From Asticcacaulis sp. MM231 (GTDB taxonomy: Bacteria > Pseudomonadota > Alphaproteobacteria > Caulobacterales > Caulobacteraceae): 64,000 bases of DNA. The notes beneath the pieces were generated by a model. It did no database searches and was not told where the DNA came from. It worked only from the letters and a program-made list of their open reading frames with translations. Made by a program: the position numbers and the translations under genes. This document shows positions 54,242-62,032 of this stretch, piece after piece; positions within the stretch are counted from its first letter, which is position 1; every line of letters starts with the position of its first letter. The DNA is taken from positions 358,501 to 422,500 of the forward strand of contig NZ_OZ075110.1 of NCBI RefSeq assembly GCF_964186625.1, written 5' to 3'.

Positions 54242-55057
54242 TCAGCCACTGTGTTGACTGCTGTAGAGTGTTTCAAGGGAGTCGAAGAGCTTCACAGGTT
54301 TGGGTCTTATGAAAGATTCGAATCTCGGAAGGAGCGCTGCCACGACCTGGTCGACGGCCCTGTTTTGACACAGCGATACAATTTCATTTAAGTGGGGTCG
54401 CAGATCTTTCGAATTTTCTTCCATGTTATATTCGCTTTCTAGCGGCCGGCGGTCTTCAATCAAGGTCAAGCGCGGTTTGAGATGCGCCTGCACAGTGACG
54501 CCGGTCGACTTTCCGGAAGGCAGGCTTAGATATCCCGTGTAAAGAGCCAGCCTCAGGTGCCTGAATTGGGTGACGCTTAGCTTCAAACCGGGTAATTGGG
54601 GTAAGGTGGCGTCGTTACCCGCAACCAGCGCAAGTAACAAGTTGGTTGCCAGGTGCCAGGTCTGGCCGATAGTGATCACGCTGTCCCGCTTTTTTGGGGT
54701 TCGTCTGTAGCGCTCTGAAAAGCTGGGGTAGGTTTTGGCGAACAGAGGTAGAGTAATGTCTCGTGTGTACGGGCGATTAAATTTGGTGGAGCGTGGGGAT
54801 TGAAGGCGGCTATTCTTGACTGTCTGGTATACTGAACATAGCCGCTGCGTTTCACAGACCCGGATAGCGCTACCTTCTCCCAGAATGGCATGATCTTCGT
54901 TACTGGCCGTAAAATCGCTGCGTGGCGTGCAGATATACAGGGTGTCGCCAATCTGGCCAGCGGTAAGAACTTCATAGTCGGCCTTGGCGCCCTTAAGGAC
55001 GAACCGGGTATGGCATCGACAGACGCCAAGATCGCTTGAGGTATTTTGATACAGCAT
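54242..55057 (-). CDS. Hypothetical protein next to the partition region
   Basis: 271 residues, not recognised. It is basic and rich in Leu, Arg, Thr and Ser, with no signal peptide or membrane helix. Stretches such as RRTPKKRDSVITIGQTWHLA, LATNLLLALVAGNDATLPQL and RHLRLALYTGYLSLPSGKST look like real protein. Base composition is lower in GC than the neighbouring enzymes, in line with the rest of the 54-58.5 kb plasmid-maintenance segment. The ribosome site is weak. Its 5' end adjoins the first units of the partition repeat array, so a plasmid-maintenance role is possible but unsupported by motif. Confidence 0.5.
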   Translation of the reverse strand: MLYQNTSSDLGVCRCHTRFVLKGAKADYEVLTAGQIGDTLYICTPRSDFTASNEDHAILGEGSAIRVCETQRLCSVYQTVKNSRLQSPRSTKFNRPYTRDITLPLFAKTYPSFSERYRRTPKKRDSVITIGQTWHLATNLLLALVAGNDATLPQLPGLKLSVTQFRHLRLALYTGYLSLPSGKSTGVTVQAHLKPRLTLIEDRRPLESEYNMEENSKDLRPHLNEIVSLCQNRAVDQVVAALLPRFESFIRPKPVKLFDSLETLYSSQHSG

Positions 55058-55080
55058 CCCGGTGGGAAAGAGGAATGGGT

Positions 55081-55556
55081 AGCTGTTAGCTACCAGATGG
55101 CTAACCGTTGGTTTTTAAAGATTTTTGTCGTCCCTTCCCTTCCCTTCCCTGTCCTGTCCTGTCCTGCCGTCCAGAATGTGGCTATTGGGTGGAAGGGTCG
55201 TGACGGGAACACAGGAGATCAAACACAACCCGCCAAGTGGATCAGCCTGTGGATGCGGATTTTTGCCTGAGGTGTTTTGGGTTTTAACGGCATAGATAGG
55301 GAAACACGCCGTTCCCATCCATTCGCCAACCTACCAAATAGCTATCCGGGAGCTACCAGAGAGCCCCCCGCAAAGCGGCCTGGTAGCTATGGGACAGCTA
55401 TCCGGCAGATATGTGAGAGCTACGGTCTAGCCTTCGGTTAGCTTTCCGCTACCTGTTAACTATCCGTTAGCTCTCCTGCAGCTACCCCTTAGCTAACCGC
55501 TAGCCTTCCAATAGGGAATCACTTTAAAGCTGATAGCTAGCCGATAGCTACAGACC
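55081..55556. repeat. Phased 11-bp repeat array upstream of parA, probable centromere (parS/parC-like)
   Basis: Degenerate units of consensus AGCTANCCGNT run from 55340 to 55556. From 55385 to 55461 seven units follow at exactly 11 bp. Others are at 55340, 55351, 55362, 55469, 55480, 55491, 55502, 55535 and 55546, with occasional 7-bp units (55462, 55528). A short outlier block lies at 55081-55109. Between them 55131-55165 is a pentanucleotide run, four TCCCT then three GTCCT. The period equals about one helical turn. Its position just before a parA gene followed by a ribbon-helix-helix gene matches type Ib partition loci, where the small protein binds such arrays. The array also covers the likely parA promoter, so it may serve for autoregulation. 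Confidence 0.75.
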
Positions 55557-55604
55557 TGAATCCGGACAGCCCCTTCGACAGCGTTTCAAGACGAGGACTT
55601 CACT

Positions 55605-56337
55605 ATGCCTGTAATCTCATTCATCTCGCCGAAGGGCGGGGTCGGCAAGACAACCGCCGCCACCCTGCTGGCCACCCAACTGGCGCGTAAGGCGCGGGTC
55701 ATTATCATTGACGCCGACCCAAACCGCCCCATCGCCGCCTGGTCGCAGCTCAAGGGCTGCCCGGACAACATCTCCATCGTGTCCGACGCCAACCAGGAAA
55801 ATATCCTCGACAAGATCGAAGAGGCCCATGCCACCGCGCCTTTCGTCGTGGTCGATTGTGAAGGCACCGCCTCGCTCACCGTGGCCTACGCCATCGGCGC
55901 CTCCGATCTCGTGGTCGTGCCGACGCAAGGCTCACAGCTGGACGCCAAGCAAGCTGCCAAGGCCTTGAAGTCTTATCAAGAATACCGAGCGTCAAAGCCG
56001 CCGGCCTATCCCGCATTTCGTGCTGCTGACCCGCACCAATCCGGTCATCAAGCCGCGCACCCTCACCAGCATCCACGAGCAGTTGCGCGACCATGGTGTC
56101 AACCTGTTCCACACCCAAATGCACGAACGCGAGGCCTTCAAGGCCATGTTCTCGTTCGGCGGTACCCTGGAAACCCTCGATCGCGCCCAAGTCAACAATA
56201 TCGACAAGGCGATCCTCAATGCGCGCGATTTCGCCAGCGAGGTGGTCGACATCCTGAAAGCGGCACAAAACGCGGAAGGGGAGGGCGCACACCTGGCCGC
56301 CACCTCCGCGCCCATGACATCCTCGAAGGTGGCATAA
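55605..56337 (+). pseudogene. parA: ParA-family partition ATPase, split by a 1-base frameshift
   Basis: The first frame from 55605 has SFISPKGGVGKTTAATLLAT with the deviant Walker A lysines. VIIIDADPNRPIAAW is Walker A', and APFVVVDCEGTASLTVAYAI plus SDLVVVPTQGSQLDAKQAAK follow. After ALK at about 55971 it becomes frameshifted. Dropping one T gives the reading LIKNTERQSRRPIPHFVLLT, which joins to the second frame (RTNPVIKPRTLTSIHEQLRD ... SEVVDILKAAQ) and ends at 56337. The restored protein is about 243 residues, a normal size for small plasmid ParA proteins lacking an N-terminal HTH. ParA hydrolyses ATP on the nucleoid to move plasmid copies. As written it would be truncated and non-functional, which is hard to reconcile with a maintained replicon unless another copy or a sequence error exists. 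Confidence 0.85.
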
Positions 56338-56338
56338 G

Positions 56339-56719
56339 ATGAGCACCGACACACACGCCCAGCGCGCCTCAATCTTCGACGATGACCTCGATCTCGACCT
56401 GTCGTCCTTCACCCCGCGCGGCGTCACCACGGAACGGCCGGACAAGGACGCCCTGCGTACCGTCGCTGAAGCGCGCGGATTCTCCAGCCGTGAACCCTTA
56501 GCCGCGCCCGCACCGGAACCGCTTGCCGAGCCGCAATTGCAGCGCCGCTACCGCACAGGGCGTAACCGCCAGCTAAATCTCAAGGTGACCGACGATGCGC
56601 TGCGCCGTTTCTACGCTCTGGCGGACGCACAAGGCCTTGTTTTGGGTGAGGTTTTCGAGCAGGCGGTCATCGCTCTCGAAGGCGCGCTGGAACGCGGCGA
56701 AACGCCTGGTCGTAAATAA
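56339..56719 (+). CDS. Small ribbon-helix-helix-type partition/copy-control protein
   Basis: 126 residues. The N-terminal 75 are acidic and Pro/Ala-rich, likely disordered (IFDDDLDLDLSSFTPRG). The C-terminal 45 form the only folded part: RTGRNRQLNLKVTDDALRRF with a beta strand of alternating residues, then YALADAQGLVLGEVFEQAVI. This order, a basic strand and two helices, is that of ribbon-helix-helix DNA-binding proteins used as ParB equivalents (ParG/omega type). It starts 2 bp after the parA stop and its own stop overlaps the initiator start (TAATG). I infer that it binds the 11-bp array upstream of parA. Confidence 0.75.
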   Translation: MSTDTHAQRASIFDDDLDLDLSSFTPRGVTTERPDKDALRTVAEARGFSSREPLAAPAPEPLAEPQLQRRYRTGRNRQLNLKVTDDALRRFYALADAQGLVLGEVFEQAVIALEGALERGETPGRK

Positions 56720-57633
56720 TGTCCAGGCGCCATGCAGAAAGCCAGTTCGACCTGTTTATCCCGCTGATCAGTGACCTGTCGCTGAAGGATCAGCGCGAGA
56801 TCATGGAGCGGCCATTCTTCTCGCTCGCCAAGCGCAAGCGACTGAAACCGATCGAATATACCAGCCCCGATGGCGACACCTGGGTCAAGGTCTCCGGCAA
56901 TGCCGAATTCGGCATCGCCACCATCTGGGACGCTGATGTCATGATCTGGGCGGCGTCGCAGCTCAACCGCATGAAGGAGCAGGGGATCAATGACCTGCCA
57001 CGCACCCTGCGGACGACCTCCTACGACCTTCTGAGGGCCATCAAACGCGATACCGGCGGCAAGTCCTACCAGGAGCTGCACGCCGCCCTGCAGCGTCTGG
57101 AATCGACCACCATCCAGACCTCCCTGCGCGCACCCAAGCGCAAGGACAAGGCGCAGTTCGGCTGGATTGACGCCTTCCAGCTTGAGGTGGACCCCGAAAC
57201 CGAGGCGCCCCGCGGCATTTCGATCACGTTGTCTGACTGGGTCTATCAGGGTATCGTCACCGACAAGGCGCTGCTCACCATGCACCAGGACTATTTCCTC
57301 CTGACCGGCGGCATGGAACGCGCACTCTACCGCGCGGCCCGCAAGCACGCCGGCGAACAGGAGCAGGGCTGGACCTGCCGCGTCTCGCTTTTGCATGAAA
57401 AAACAGGCTCTGACAGCCCTCTCAAGCAGTTCACCTACCTGCTCAAACGCGTTGTCGCCAAGAATGCCCTGCCCGAATATGTGATGACCTTCACCAAGGT
57501 GGCCGATGGCTCACCGGCCGTGCATTTCATCCGTCGCGATATCGAAATGCGCGCCAGCGTGAGGGAAGATTTCAAGCGTATGGAACGTCAGAACGCGGAG
57601 GACCGCCGCCGTCTTGAAGTCGACAGCGTTTAA
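56719..57633 (+). CDS. repA: Plasmid replication initiator protein A (RPA family)
   Basis: 304 residues with features of the alphaproteobacterial RPA initiator family: QFDLFIPLISDLSLKDQREI, MERPFFSLAKRKRLKPIEY, NAEFGIATIWDADVMIWAAS, LRTTSYDLLRAIKRDTGGKS, YQELHAALQRLESTTIQTSL and ITLSDWVYQGIV. The region resembles a winged-helix initiator fold. The C-terminal RRDIEMRASVREDFKRMERQ is a basic helix. It is translationally coupled to the upstream RHH gene by a 1-bp overlap, placing partition and initiation in one operon. The likely binding sites, nine iterons, lie immediately downstream at 57670-58023. It fixes the window as carrying a plasmid/chromid replication region. Confidence 0.9.
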   Translation: MSRRHAESQFDLFIPLISDLSLKDQREIMERPFFSLAKRKRLKPIEYTSPDGDTWVKVSGNAEFGIATIWDADVMIWAASQLNRMKEQGINDLPRTLRTTSYDLLRAIKRDTGGKSYQELHAALQRLESTTIQTSLRAPKRKDKAQFGWIDAFQLEVDPETEAPRGISITLSDWVYQGIVTDKALLTMHQDYFLLTGGMERALYRAARKHAGEQEQGWTCRVSLLHEKTGSDSPLKQFTYLLKRVVAKNALPEYVMTFTKVADGSPAVHFIRRDIEMRASVREDFKRMERQNAEDRRRLEVDSV

Positions 57634-57669
57634 GCATTAAGACTTGACGCGGATAAGGTGGGTTTTGAT

Positions 57670-58023
57670 CGGGGGAACGGTGACCGATTCGCCTGATGGC
57701 TATCGGGGGATTAGTGACCGGATTGACGGGGGATCAGTGACCGATTCGCTCCGTTTGAGTCGGGGGAACGGTGACCAGATGGCCTTAGCCGTGCGAAAAG
57801 GGGGGAGAAAGCCATTTTGCCGGCTCAAATTCGGCCCATCGGGGGATCAGTGACCGGTTGGAACGCGGTCTTGGCTGCAAAAGCCGCCCCTGGAACCCCT
57901 TTATCCTGTGGATATCAACCACCGATTCGCCCACAGGCCACGGGGGATGGGTGACCCGGACCACGGGGGATCAATGACTATCAGACGGGGGATTAAAGAC
58001 GGATGCACGGGGGATCAAAGACC
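57670..58023. repeat. Iteron cluster, probable replication origin (oriV)
   Basis: Nine 16-bp iterons of consensus CGGGGGATNAGTGACC start at 57670, 57704, 57727, 57761, 57840, 57941, 57964, 57986 and 58008, all in the same orientation. Start distances of 34, 23, 34 and later 23, 22, 22 are near whole helical turns. The last three diverge in the right part (AATGAC, AAAGAC). One near-match to a DnaA box, TGTGGATAT, is at 57907-57915. An AT-rich stretch follows at 58080-58120 and could be the unwinding region. The iterons lie downstream of repA, not upstream. Confidence 0.85.
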
Positions 58024-58151
58024 GCACTGTTTCGCAAAGCCTTGCTCTATAAGGTTTTGCGAGGGGTCTTTCCGCTCTTAACTTACTTAACTTGACTCTA
58101 TAACAGAGTCTTCTAACGCTATGGAGATATGAGGAAATTTCAGCGCCCGCT

Positions 58152-58186
58152 CGCCTTGGCCGACCTAGAAGAGGGTCGCCAAGGCG
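58152..58186. other. Strong hairpin at the edge of the origin region
   Basis: Arms 58152-58165 and 58174-58186 give a 13-bp stem with one bulged C and a short loop. It could end the repA transcript or bound the origin. Most of the remaining sequence between here and dadA (58190-58540) has no supported gene. Confidence 0.5.
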
Positions 58187-58389
58187 CGAACATTAAAGAA
58201 GGTCGGTTATAAGCCAGGTCACAGCCTTTTTAGCCACACTACACTCTAATGGGAAGAAACCCTGTGAAGACACCTCACACCAGAACCAGCAAGATGTCTC
58301 CGCGTGACAGAAAGACCAGGGAACCAGCTGTGATAAGCCGTACACTACGATAATTGACTTCGTAGGATAATTGTACTGCGCGCGCATGA

Positions 58390-58536
58390 ATGTGTTTTGT
58401 AGGCTGGCTGAAGACCACCCTATGCCCTGAAGGCCGCCTGTCAGACCGCACTACAGACGGTGCTAAATGGAAAGAAGTCATTGATCAGTCACTCAGGCAA
58501 CAGCCTGAGCTCAGGTACCTGCTTCAGACCATGTAA
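58390..58536 (+). CDS. Possible small or remnant ORF
   Basis: A 48-codon frame, ATG at 58390, ending LRQQPELRYLLQTM. It has coding-like composition (GRLSDRTTDGAKWKEVIDQS) but no ribosome site and no recognised family. It could be the tail of a lost plasmid gene. It overlaps the hairpin that probably terminates dadA from the other strand. Low confidence. Confidence 0.2.
   Translation: MCFVGWLKTTLCPEGRLSDRTTDGAKWKEVIDQSLRQQPELRYLLQTM
58492..58509 (-). terminator. Short hairpin after dadA
   Basis: CTCAGGC (58492-58498) pairs with GCCTGAG (58503-58509) over a 4-nt loop, about 30 bp past the dadA stop on the minus strand. There is no U tract, so this is a modest call. Confidence 0.4.
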
Positions 58537-58540
58537 AGGC

Positions 58541-59788
58541 TCAAGCGTAGCGGCTTAGGCTCAGGTCACCGGTTTCGATCTCAGGCGTAACACCGCTGAT
58601 CAGGTCGGCCAGAACACGCGCCGATCCACAAGACATCGTCCATCCCAGCGTGCCATGGCCGGTGTTGAGATAGAAGTTCTTGTAGCGCGTCGCTCCAATA
58701 ACGGGCGTACCGTCAGGGGTCATTGGGCGCAGACCCGACCAGAACTTGGCCTGGGACTGATCGCCGGCGCCGCCAAACAGACCCTCAACCGATTGGGTGA
58801 GGGTGGCCTGACGGGCAGGCGGCAGATCCGTACTGAAGCGGGCGATCTCCGCCATGCCACCGATACGGATACGGTCACCCAGACGGGTGATCGCCACCTT
58901 ATAGGTTTCATCCATAACCGTCGAGACTGGTGCCTTGGCCGCATTGATGATCGGCACGGTCAGGGAATAGCCCTTGACCGGATAGACCGGCAGATCGAGC
59001 CCAAGCGGTCTCACCAGTTTAGGCGTATAGCTGCCAAGCGCACCGACGAACAGATCGGCCTCGATATCGCCGTTTGAGGTCTCAACGGCGACGACGCGCG
59101 TGCCCTCATGGCGCAGGGCGCGGATATCGACATTGTAGAGGAAGGTGACACCTAAGGCGGCCGCACGTTCGGCCAGGCCGGTCGTGAACTTGTAGCAGTC
59201 GCCGGTCTCATCATTAGGCAATCGCAGGCCGCCGACGATCTTACTGGCGTCGATGCCCGGTTCGGCCCTGGCGCAGCCAGCCGCGTCCAGAATCTCGAAC
59301 GGTACGCCGCCGGCGCGCAAGACCTCGACATCCTTGCCGATAGTGTCCATCTGCTGTTGCTTGCGGAACACTTCGAGTGTGCCCTGCATGCGTTGGTCGT
59401 ACTGAATGCCGGTCTCTTCGCGTAAGTTTATCAGGCAGTCGCGCGAATATTCAGCCAGACGCACCATGCGGCCCTTGTTGAGCGCATAGCGTGCCTTGGT
59501 GCAATTGCGCAGCATCGCCATCATCCAGCGGACGGTGTCGGGATCGACGGTTGGCCGCACGATCAGGGGGGCATTTTCCATGAACAGCCACTTGAGCGCT
59601 TTTTGCGGAATGCCGGGCGCTGCCCACGGCGAAGAATAGCCTGGCGAAACTTCGCCGGCATTGGCGAAACTGGTCTCCAGCGCCGCGCCCGCCTGGCGGT
59701 CGATGACCGTGACCTCATGACCAGCTTTTGCCAGATACCAGGCTGACGTGACACCGATAACGCCGGCGCCCAAAATGACGATCTTCAT
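58541..59788 (-). CDS. dadA: D-amino-acid dehydrogenase small subunit (FAD-dependent)
   Basis: 415 residues. The dinucleotide-binding start [20 protein letters not shown] carries GxGxxG. The DadA signature [20 protein letters not shown] and [20 protein letters not shown] follow, then the substrate domain and a C-terminal [23 protein letters not shown] contact. DadA oxidises D-alanine and other D-amino acids to 2-oxoacids and passes electrons to the respiratory chain at the inner membrane. It lies 15 bp downstream of alr, forming the classical alanine-catabolism pair in which racemised L-alanine is burned through the D isomer. Confidence 0.93.
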   Translation of the reverse strand: MKIVILGAGVIGVTSAWYLAKAGHEVTVIDRQAGAALETSFANAGEVSPGYSSPWAAPGIPQKALKWLFMENAPLIVRPTVDPDTVRWMMAMLRNCTKARYALNKGRMVRLAEYSRDCLINLREETGIQYDQRMQGTLEVFRKQQQMDTIGKDVEVLRAGGVPFEILDAAGCARAEPGIDASKIVGGLRLPNDETGDCYKFTTGLAERAAALGVTFLYNVDIRALRHEGTRVVAVETSNGDIEADLFVGALGSYTPKLVRPLGLDLPVYPVKGYSLTVPIINAAKAPVSTVMDETYKVAITRLGDRIRIGGMAEIARFSTDLPPARQATLTQSVEGLFGGAGDQSQAKFWSGLRPMTPDGTPVIGATRYKNFYLNTGHGTLGWTMSCGSARVLADLISGVTPEIETGDLSLSRYA

Positions 59789-59803
59789 GCGAACCCCGAT
59801 AAT

Positions 59804-60937
59804 TTAAAGATATTCACGATGGAATCTACGACCAAGCGAGGTCAGGATTTCATAGGAGATGGTGCCGGCATCGGCGGCGATGGCGTCGAGCGACTGGTGC
59901 GGCCCGATCAGTTCGACGAAGCGCCCCGCGACAAGCCTGCCGTCCGCAAGCGCGCTGATATCAAGAATGATGCTGTCCATCGAGACACGGCCGACGATGG
60001 GCAAACGCACATCACCAAACCAGGCCGCGCCGCGCGGGCTTAAAGAACGCGGCAGGCCATCGGCATATCCGGCGGCAATGGTGGCCAGCCGCATCTCTGT
60101 AGCCGCGACATAGGTGCCACCATAGCCGATGTGGGTACCGGCAGACACGGTGCGCGTCTGGATCACCGCCACATGCAGGCCGACAACCGGCTGCATCGGG
60201 TTAAGACGCGTGTCATGGGGCGCGCCGCCATAGAGGGCGACACCGGGACGGGCGAGTTGGTAGCGGAACTCTGGCGAAAGGAAGAGGCCGCCGGAATTGG
60301 CAAAACTGACGGCGGCGTTTGGGAACTGGGCGCTGATCTCACGCATCACGGCAAGCTGGCCCTGGTTGGCCGAATGAGACGGTTCGTCGGCGCAGGCTAA
60401 GTGGCTCATCAGAAAGCGGACGTCGAGATGCGCCTTGATCGCTTCACAATCGAGGCCTTCGCGTTCTTCGGGTGACAGGCCCAGCCGCGACATGCCGGTG
60501 TCGAATTGCAGGACGGCGGGGAGACGCTCTCCACGCGACGCCGCCAGTTCGAGCCAACGGGCGATCTGATCGGCGGAATTCAGCACGGGGATAATGTTCT
60601 GGTCCGCGCACGCGGCCTCGGTGCCGGGCATCAGGCCGTTAAGGACATAAAGGCTGGCATCGGCGGGCAGGCGCGGGCGCAAGCTGAAGGCCTCGCAGGC
60701 GTGGGCGACGAAAAAATCACGACAGCCGGCCTGATAGAGCACCGGCGCGACCTTATCCGCACCGATGCCATAGGCGTCGGCCTTGACCACCGCGCTGACC
60801 CGCGCCTCGCCGGCCTGTTTTTGCAGCAGCAGATAATTGGCGCTAAGGGCGCCGAGGTCGAGGGTCAGATAACCGCCCGTGCCCTTGGTCAGGGCTTGTT
60901 TTTCGACGTTGGTGAAGGTTGAAAAATCGGTCGTCAT
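59804..60937 (-). CDS. alr: Alanine racemase (PLP-dependent)
   Basis: 377 residues with the fold-III signature VSAVVKADAYGIGADKVAPV, whose Lys forms the PLP aldimine. MSRLGLSPEERE and SFANSGGLFLSPEFRYQLAR, then VALYGGAPHDTRLNPMQPVV continue the barrel. The C-terminal beta domain has HIGYGGTYVAATEMRLATIA, with the catalytic Tyr, and ends ISYEILTSLGRRFHREYL. It interconverts L- and D-alanine. Pairing with dadA suggests the catabolic role usually called dadX rather than cell-wall supply, but a second racemase elsewhere in the genome cannot be checked. The ribosome site is GGAAA. Confidence 0.93.
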   Translation of the reverse strand: MTTDFSTFTNVEKQALTKGTGGYLTLDLGALSANYLLLQKQAGEARVSAVVKADAYGIGADKVAPVLYQAGCRDFFVAHACEAFSLRPRLPADASLYVLNGLMPGTEAACADQNIIPVLNSADQIARWLELAASRGERLPAVLQFDTGMSRLGLSPEEREGLDCEAIKAHLDVRFLMSHLACADEPSHSANQGQLAVMREISAQFPNAAVSFANSGGLFLSPEFRYQLARPGVALYGGAPHDTRLNPMQPVVGLHVAVIQTRTVSAGTHIGYGGTYVAATEMRLATIAAGYADGLPRSLSPRGAAWFGDVRLPIVGRVSMDSIILDISALADGRLVAGRFVELIGPHQSLDAIAADAGTISYEILTSLGRRFHREYL

Positions 60938-61133
60938 CGGCAGGTTTCCGGGGAAGCGGTCGAATCAGCCTATGTCAGAGCCGGCGGGATTGCCTGTCTT
61001 AATGTGCGCGAACTTGCGAAAACCCTTGGGCAAATGTGGAAATTTGCTCAAATCCGGACAAAATTTTTGCGCAGCGGCATTTCAACGACCCCTCCGTCTT
61101 GGCAAGTCCGCCACAGGGGCTTAATCGAGCATC

Positions 61134-61970
61134 ATGGATACGATACCGCGCATCGCCCTTATGACCGCCTTCGAGCCGGAGTGGAACCAACTCATCCACC
61201 GCGTCGAACGGCAGGAACATCACCGTTTCAAGGGGCTGAGCTGTGTCACCGGCGTGCTGGAGGGCCGTGAGGTTGTGCTGAGCATGAGCGGTATGAGCAT
61301 GGTCAATGCCGCCATGACGACGCAAGGCTTGCTCGACCGTTTTACCGTCACACACCTGATCTTTACCGGTATCGCTGGCGGGCTTGATCCCTTGCTCCGT
61401 GTCGGCGATGTGGTGGCGCCGGCGCGCTGGGCCCAGTCACTGGAAATCATCATGGGTCGTCAGGTGGCGGAGGGGTTTGCAAAGCCGGACTGGCTGACCT
61501 GGGCGCCGGATATGCCGGCCTTTGGCATGATGCTGCCCAATACGGTTATCGTAGGCACGGGTGCACACCCTGCCAAACCGCGCGTCTGGTTCGAAGTCGA
61601 TCCGTTCATGCTTGAGGTGGCGCAAGGTCTGGAAGATATCGTGTTGTCAGCGCAAACCCCGGACGGGCGCAGCCTTGATCATGTGCCAGCCTTTGTGGTC
61701 GGTGGCGCCGGTGTCTCCTCCAGCGCCTTTATCGACAATGCCGATTACCGCGACTACGTGTTCGAAGCCTTTGAGGCGCGCGTCGCCGACATGGAAAGCG
61801 CCGCCGCCGCCCACATCGCCTACGCCAACGACATACCGTTTATCGCCTTTCGCAGCCTGTCCGACCTGGCGGGCGCGGAACACGAAGCCAATGAAATGAA
61901 CGTCTTTATGAGCCTCGCCGCCGAAAATTCGATGCGCGTGGTGTGCCGCTTTCTGAAAGCGCTTCCCTAG
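61134..61970 (+). CDS. Nucleoside phosphorylase / MTA-SAH nucleosidase-like protein
   Basis: 278 residues of the PNP/UDP phosphorylase fold. It begins PRIALMTAFEPEWNQLIHRV; the family strand-loop VLSMSGMSMVNAAMTTQGLL resembles the GIGKVNAA motif of MTA/SAH nucleosidase. HLIFTGIAGGLDPLLRVGDV is the conserved GxAGgl...GDVV block. FEARVADMESAAAAHIAYAN contains the ME(S/G)AA ribose-binding motif, and IAFRSLSDLAG carries the base-binding S(D)xx. It is longer than the housekeeping enzyme (about 230 residues) and has an insert around 105-160, so the true substrate is uncertain. There is no signal peptide. It lies divergent from alr. Confidence 0.78.
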   Translation: MDTIPRIALMTAFEPEWNQLIHRVERQEHHRFKGLSCVTGVLEGREVVLSMSGMSMVNAAMTTQGLLDRFTVTHLIFTGIAGGLDPLLRVGDVVAPARWAQSLEIIMGRQVAEGFAKPDWLTWAPDMPAFGMMLPNTVIVGTGAHPAKPRVWFEVDPFMLEVAQGLEDIVLSAQTPDGRSLDHVPAFVVGGAGVSSSAFIDNADYRDYVFEAFEARVADMESAAAAHIAYANDIPFIAFRSLSDLAGAEHEANEMNVFMSLAAENSMRVVCRFLKALP

Positions 61971-62032
61971 GCGTTTACAAATAAAATATACGGTATACTG
62001 TTTGCGTTGTGCCTTGGAGGAGACGCAAAATC

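Noticed and set aside
55340..55556. tRNA or structured RNA in the AGCT-rich region
   Set aside because: No cloverleaf or conserved loop could be found, and the 11-bp periodicity points to protein-binding repeats in DNA.
57634..58190. CRISPR array in the repeated region after repA
   Set aside because: The repeats are 16 bp with irregular 22-101 bp spacing, degenerate at one end, and next to a replication initiator. No cas genes are present. They are iterons.
58190..58540. Insertion sequence remnant between the origin and dadA
   Set aside because: No terminal inverted repeats, target duplication or transposase motif could be seen.
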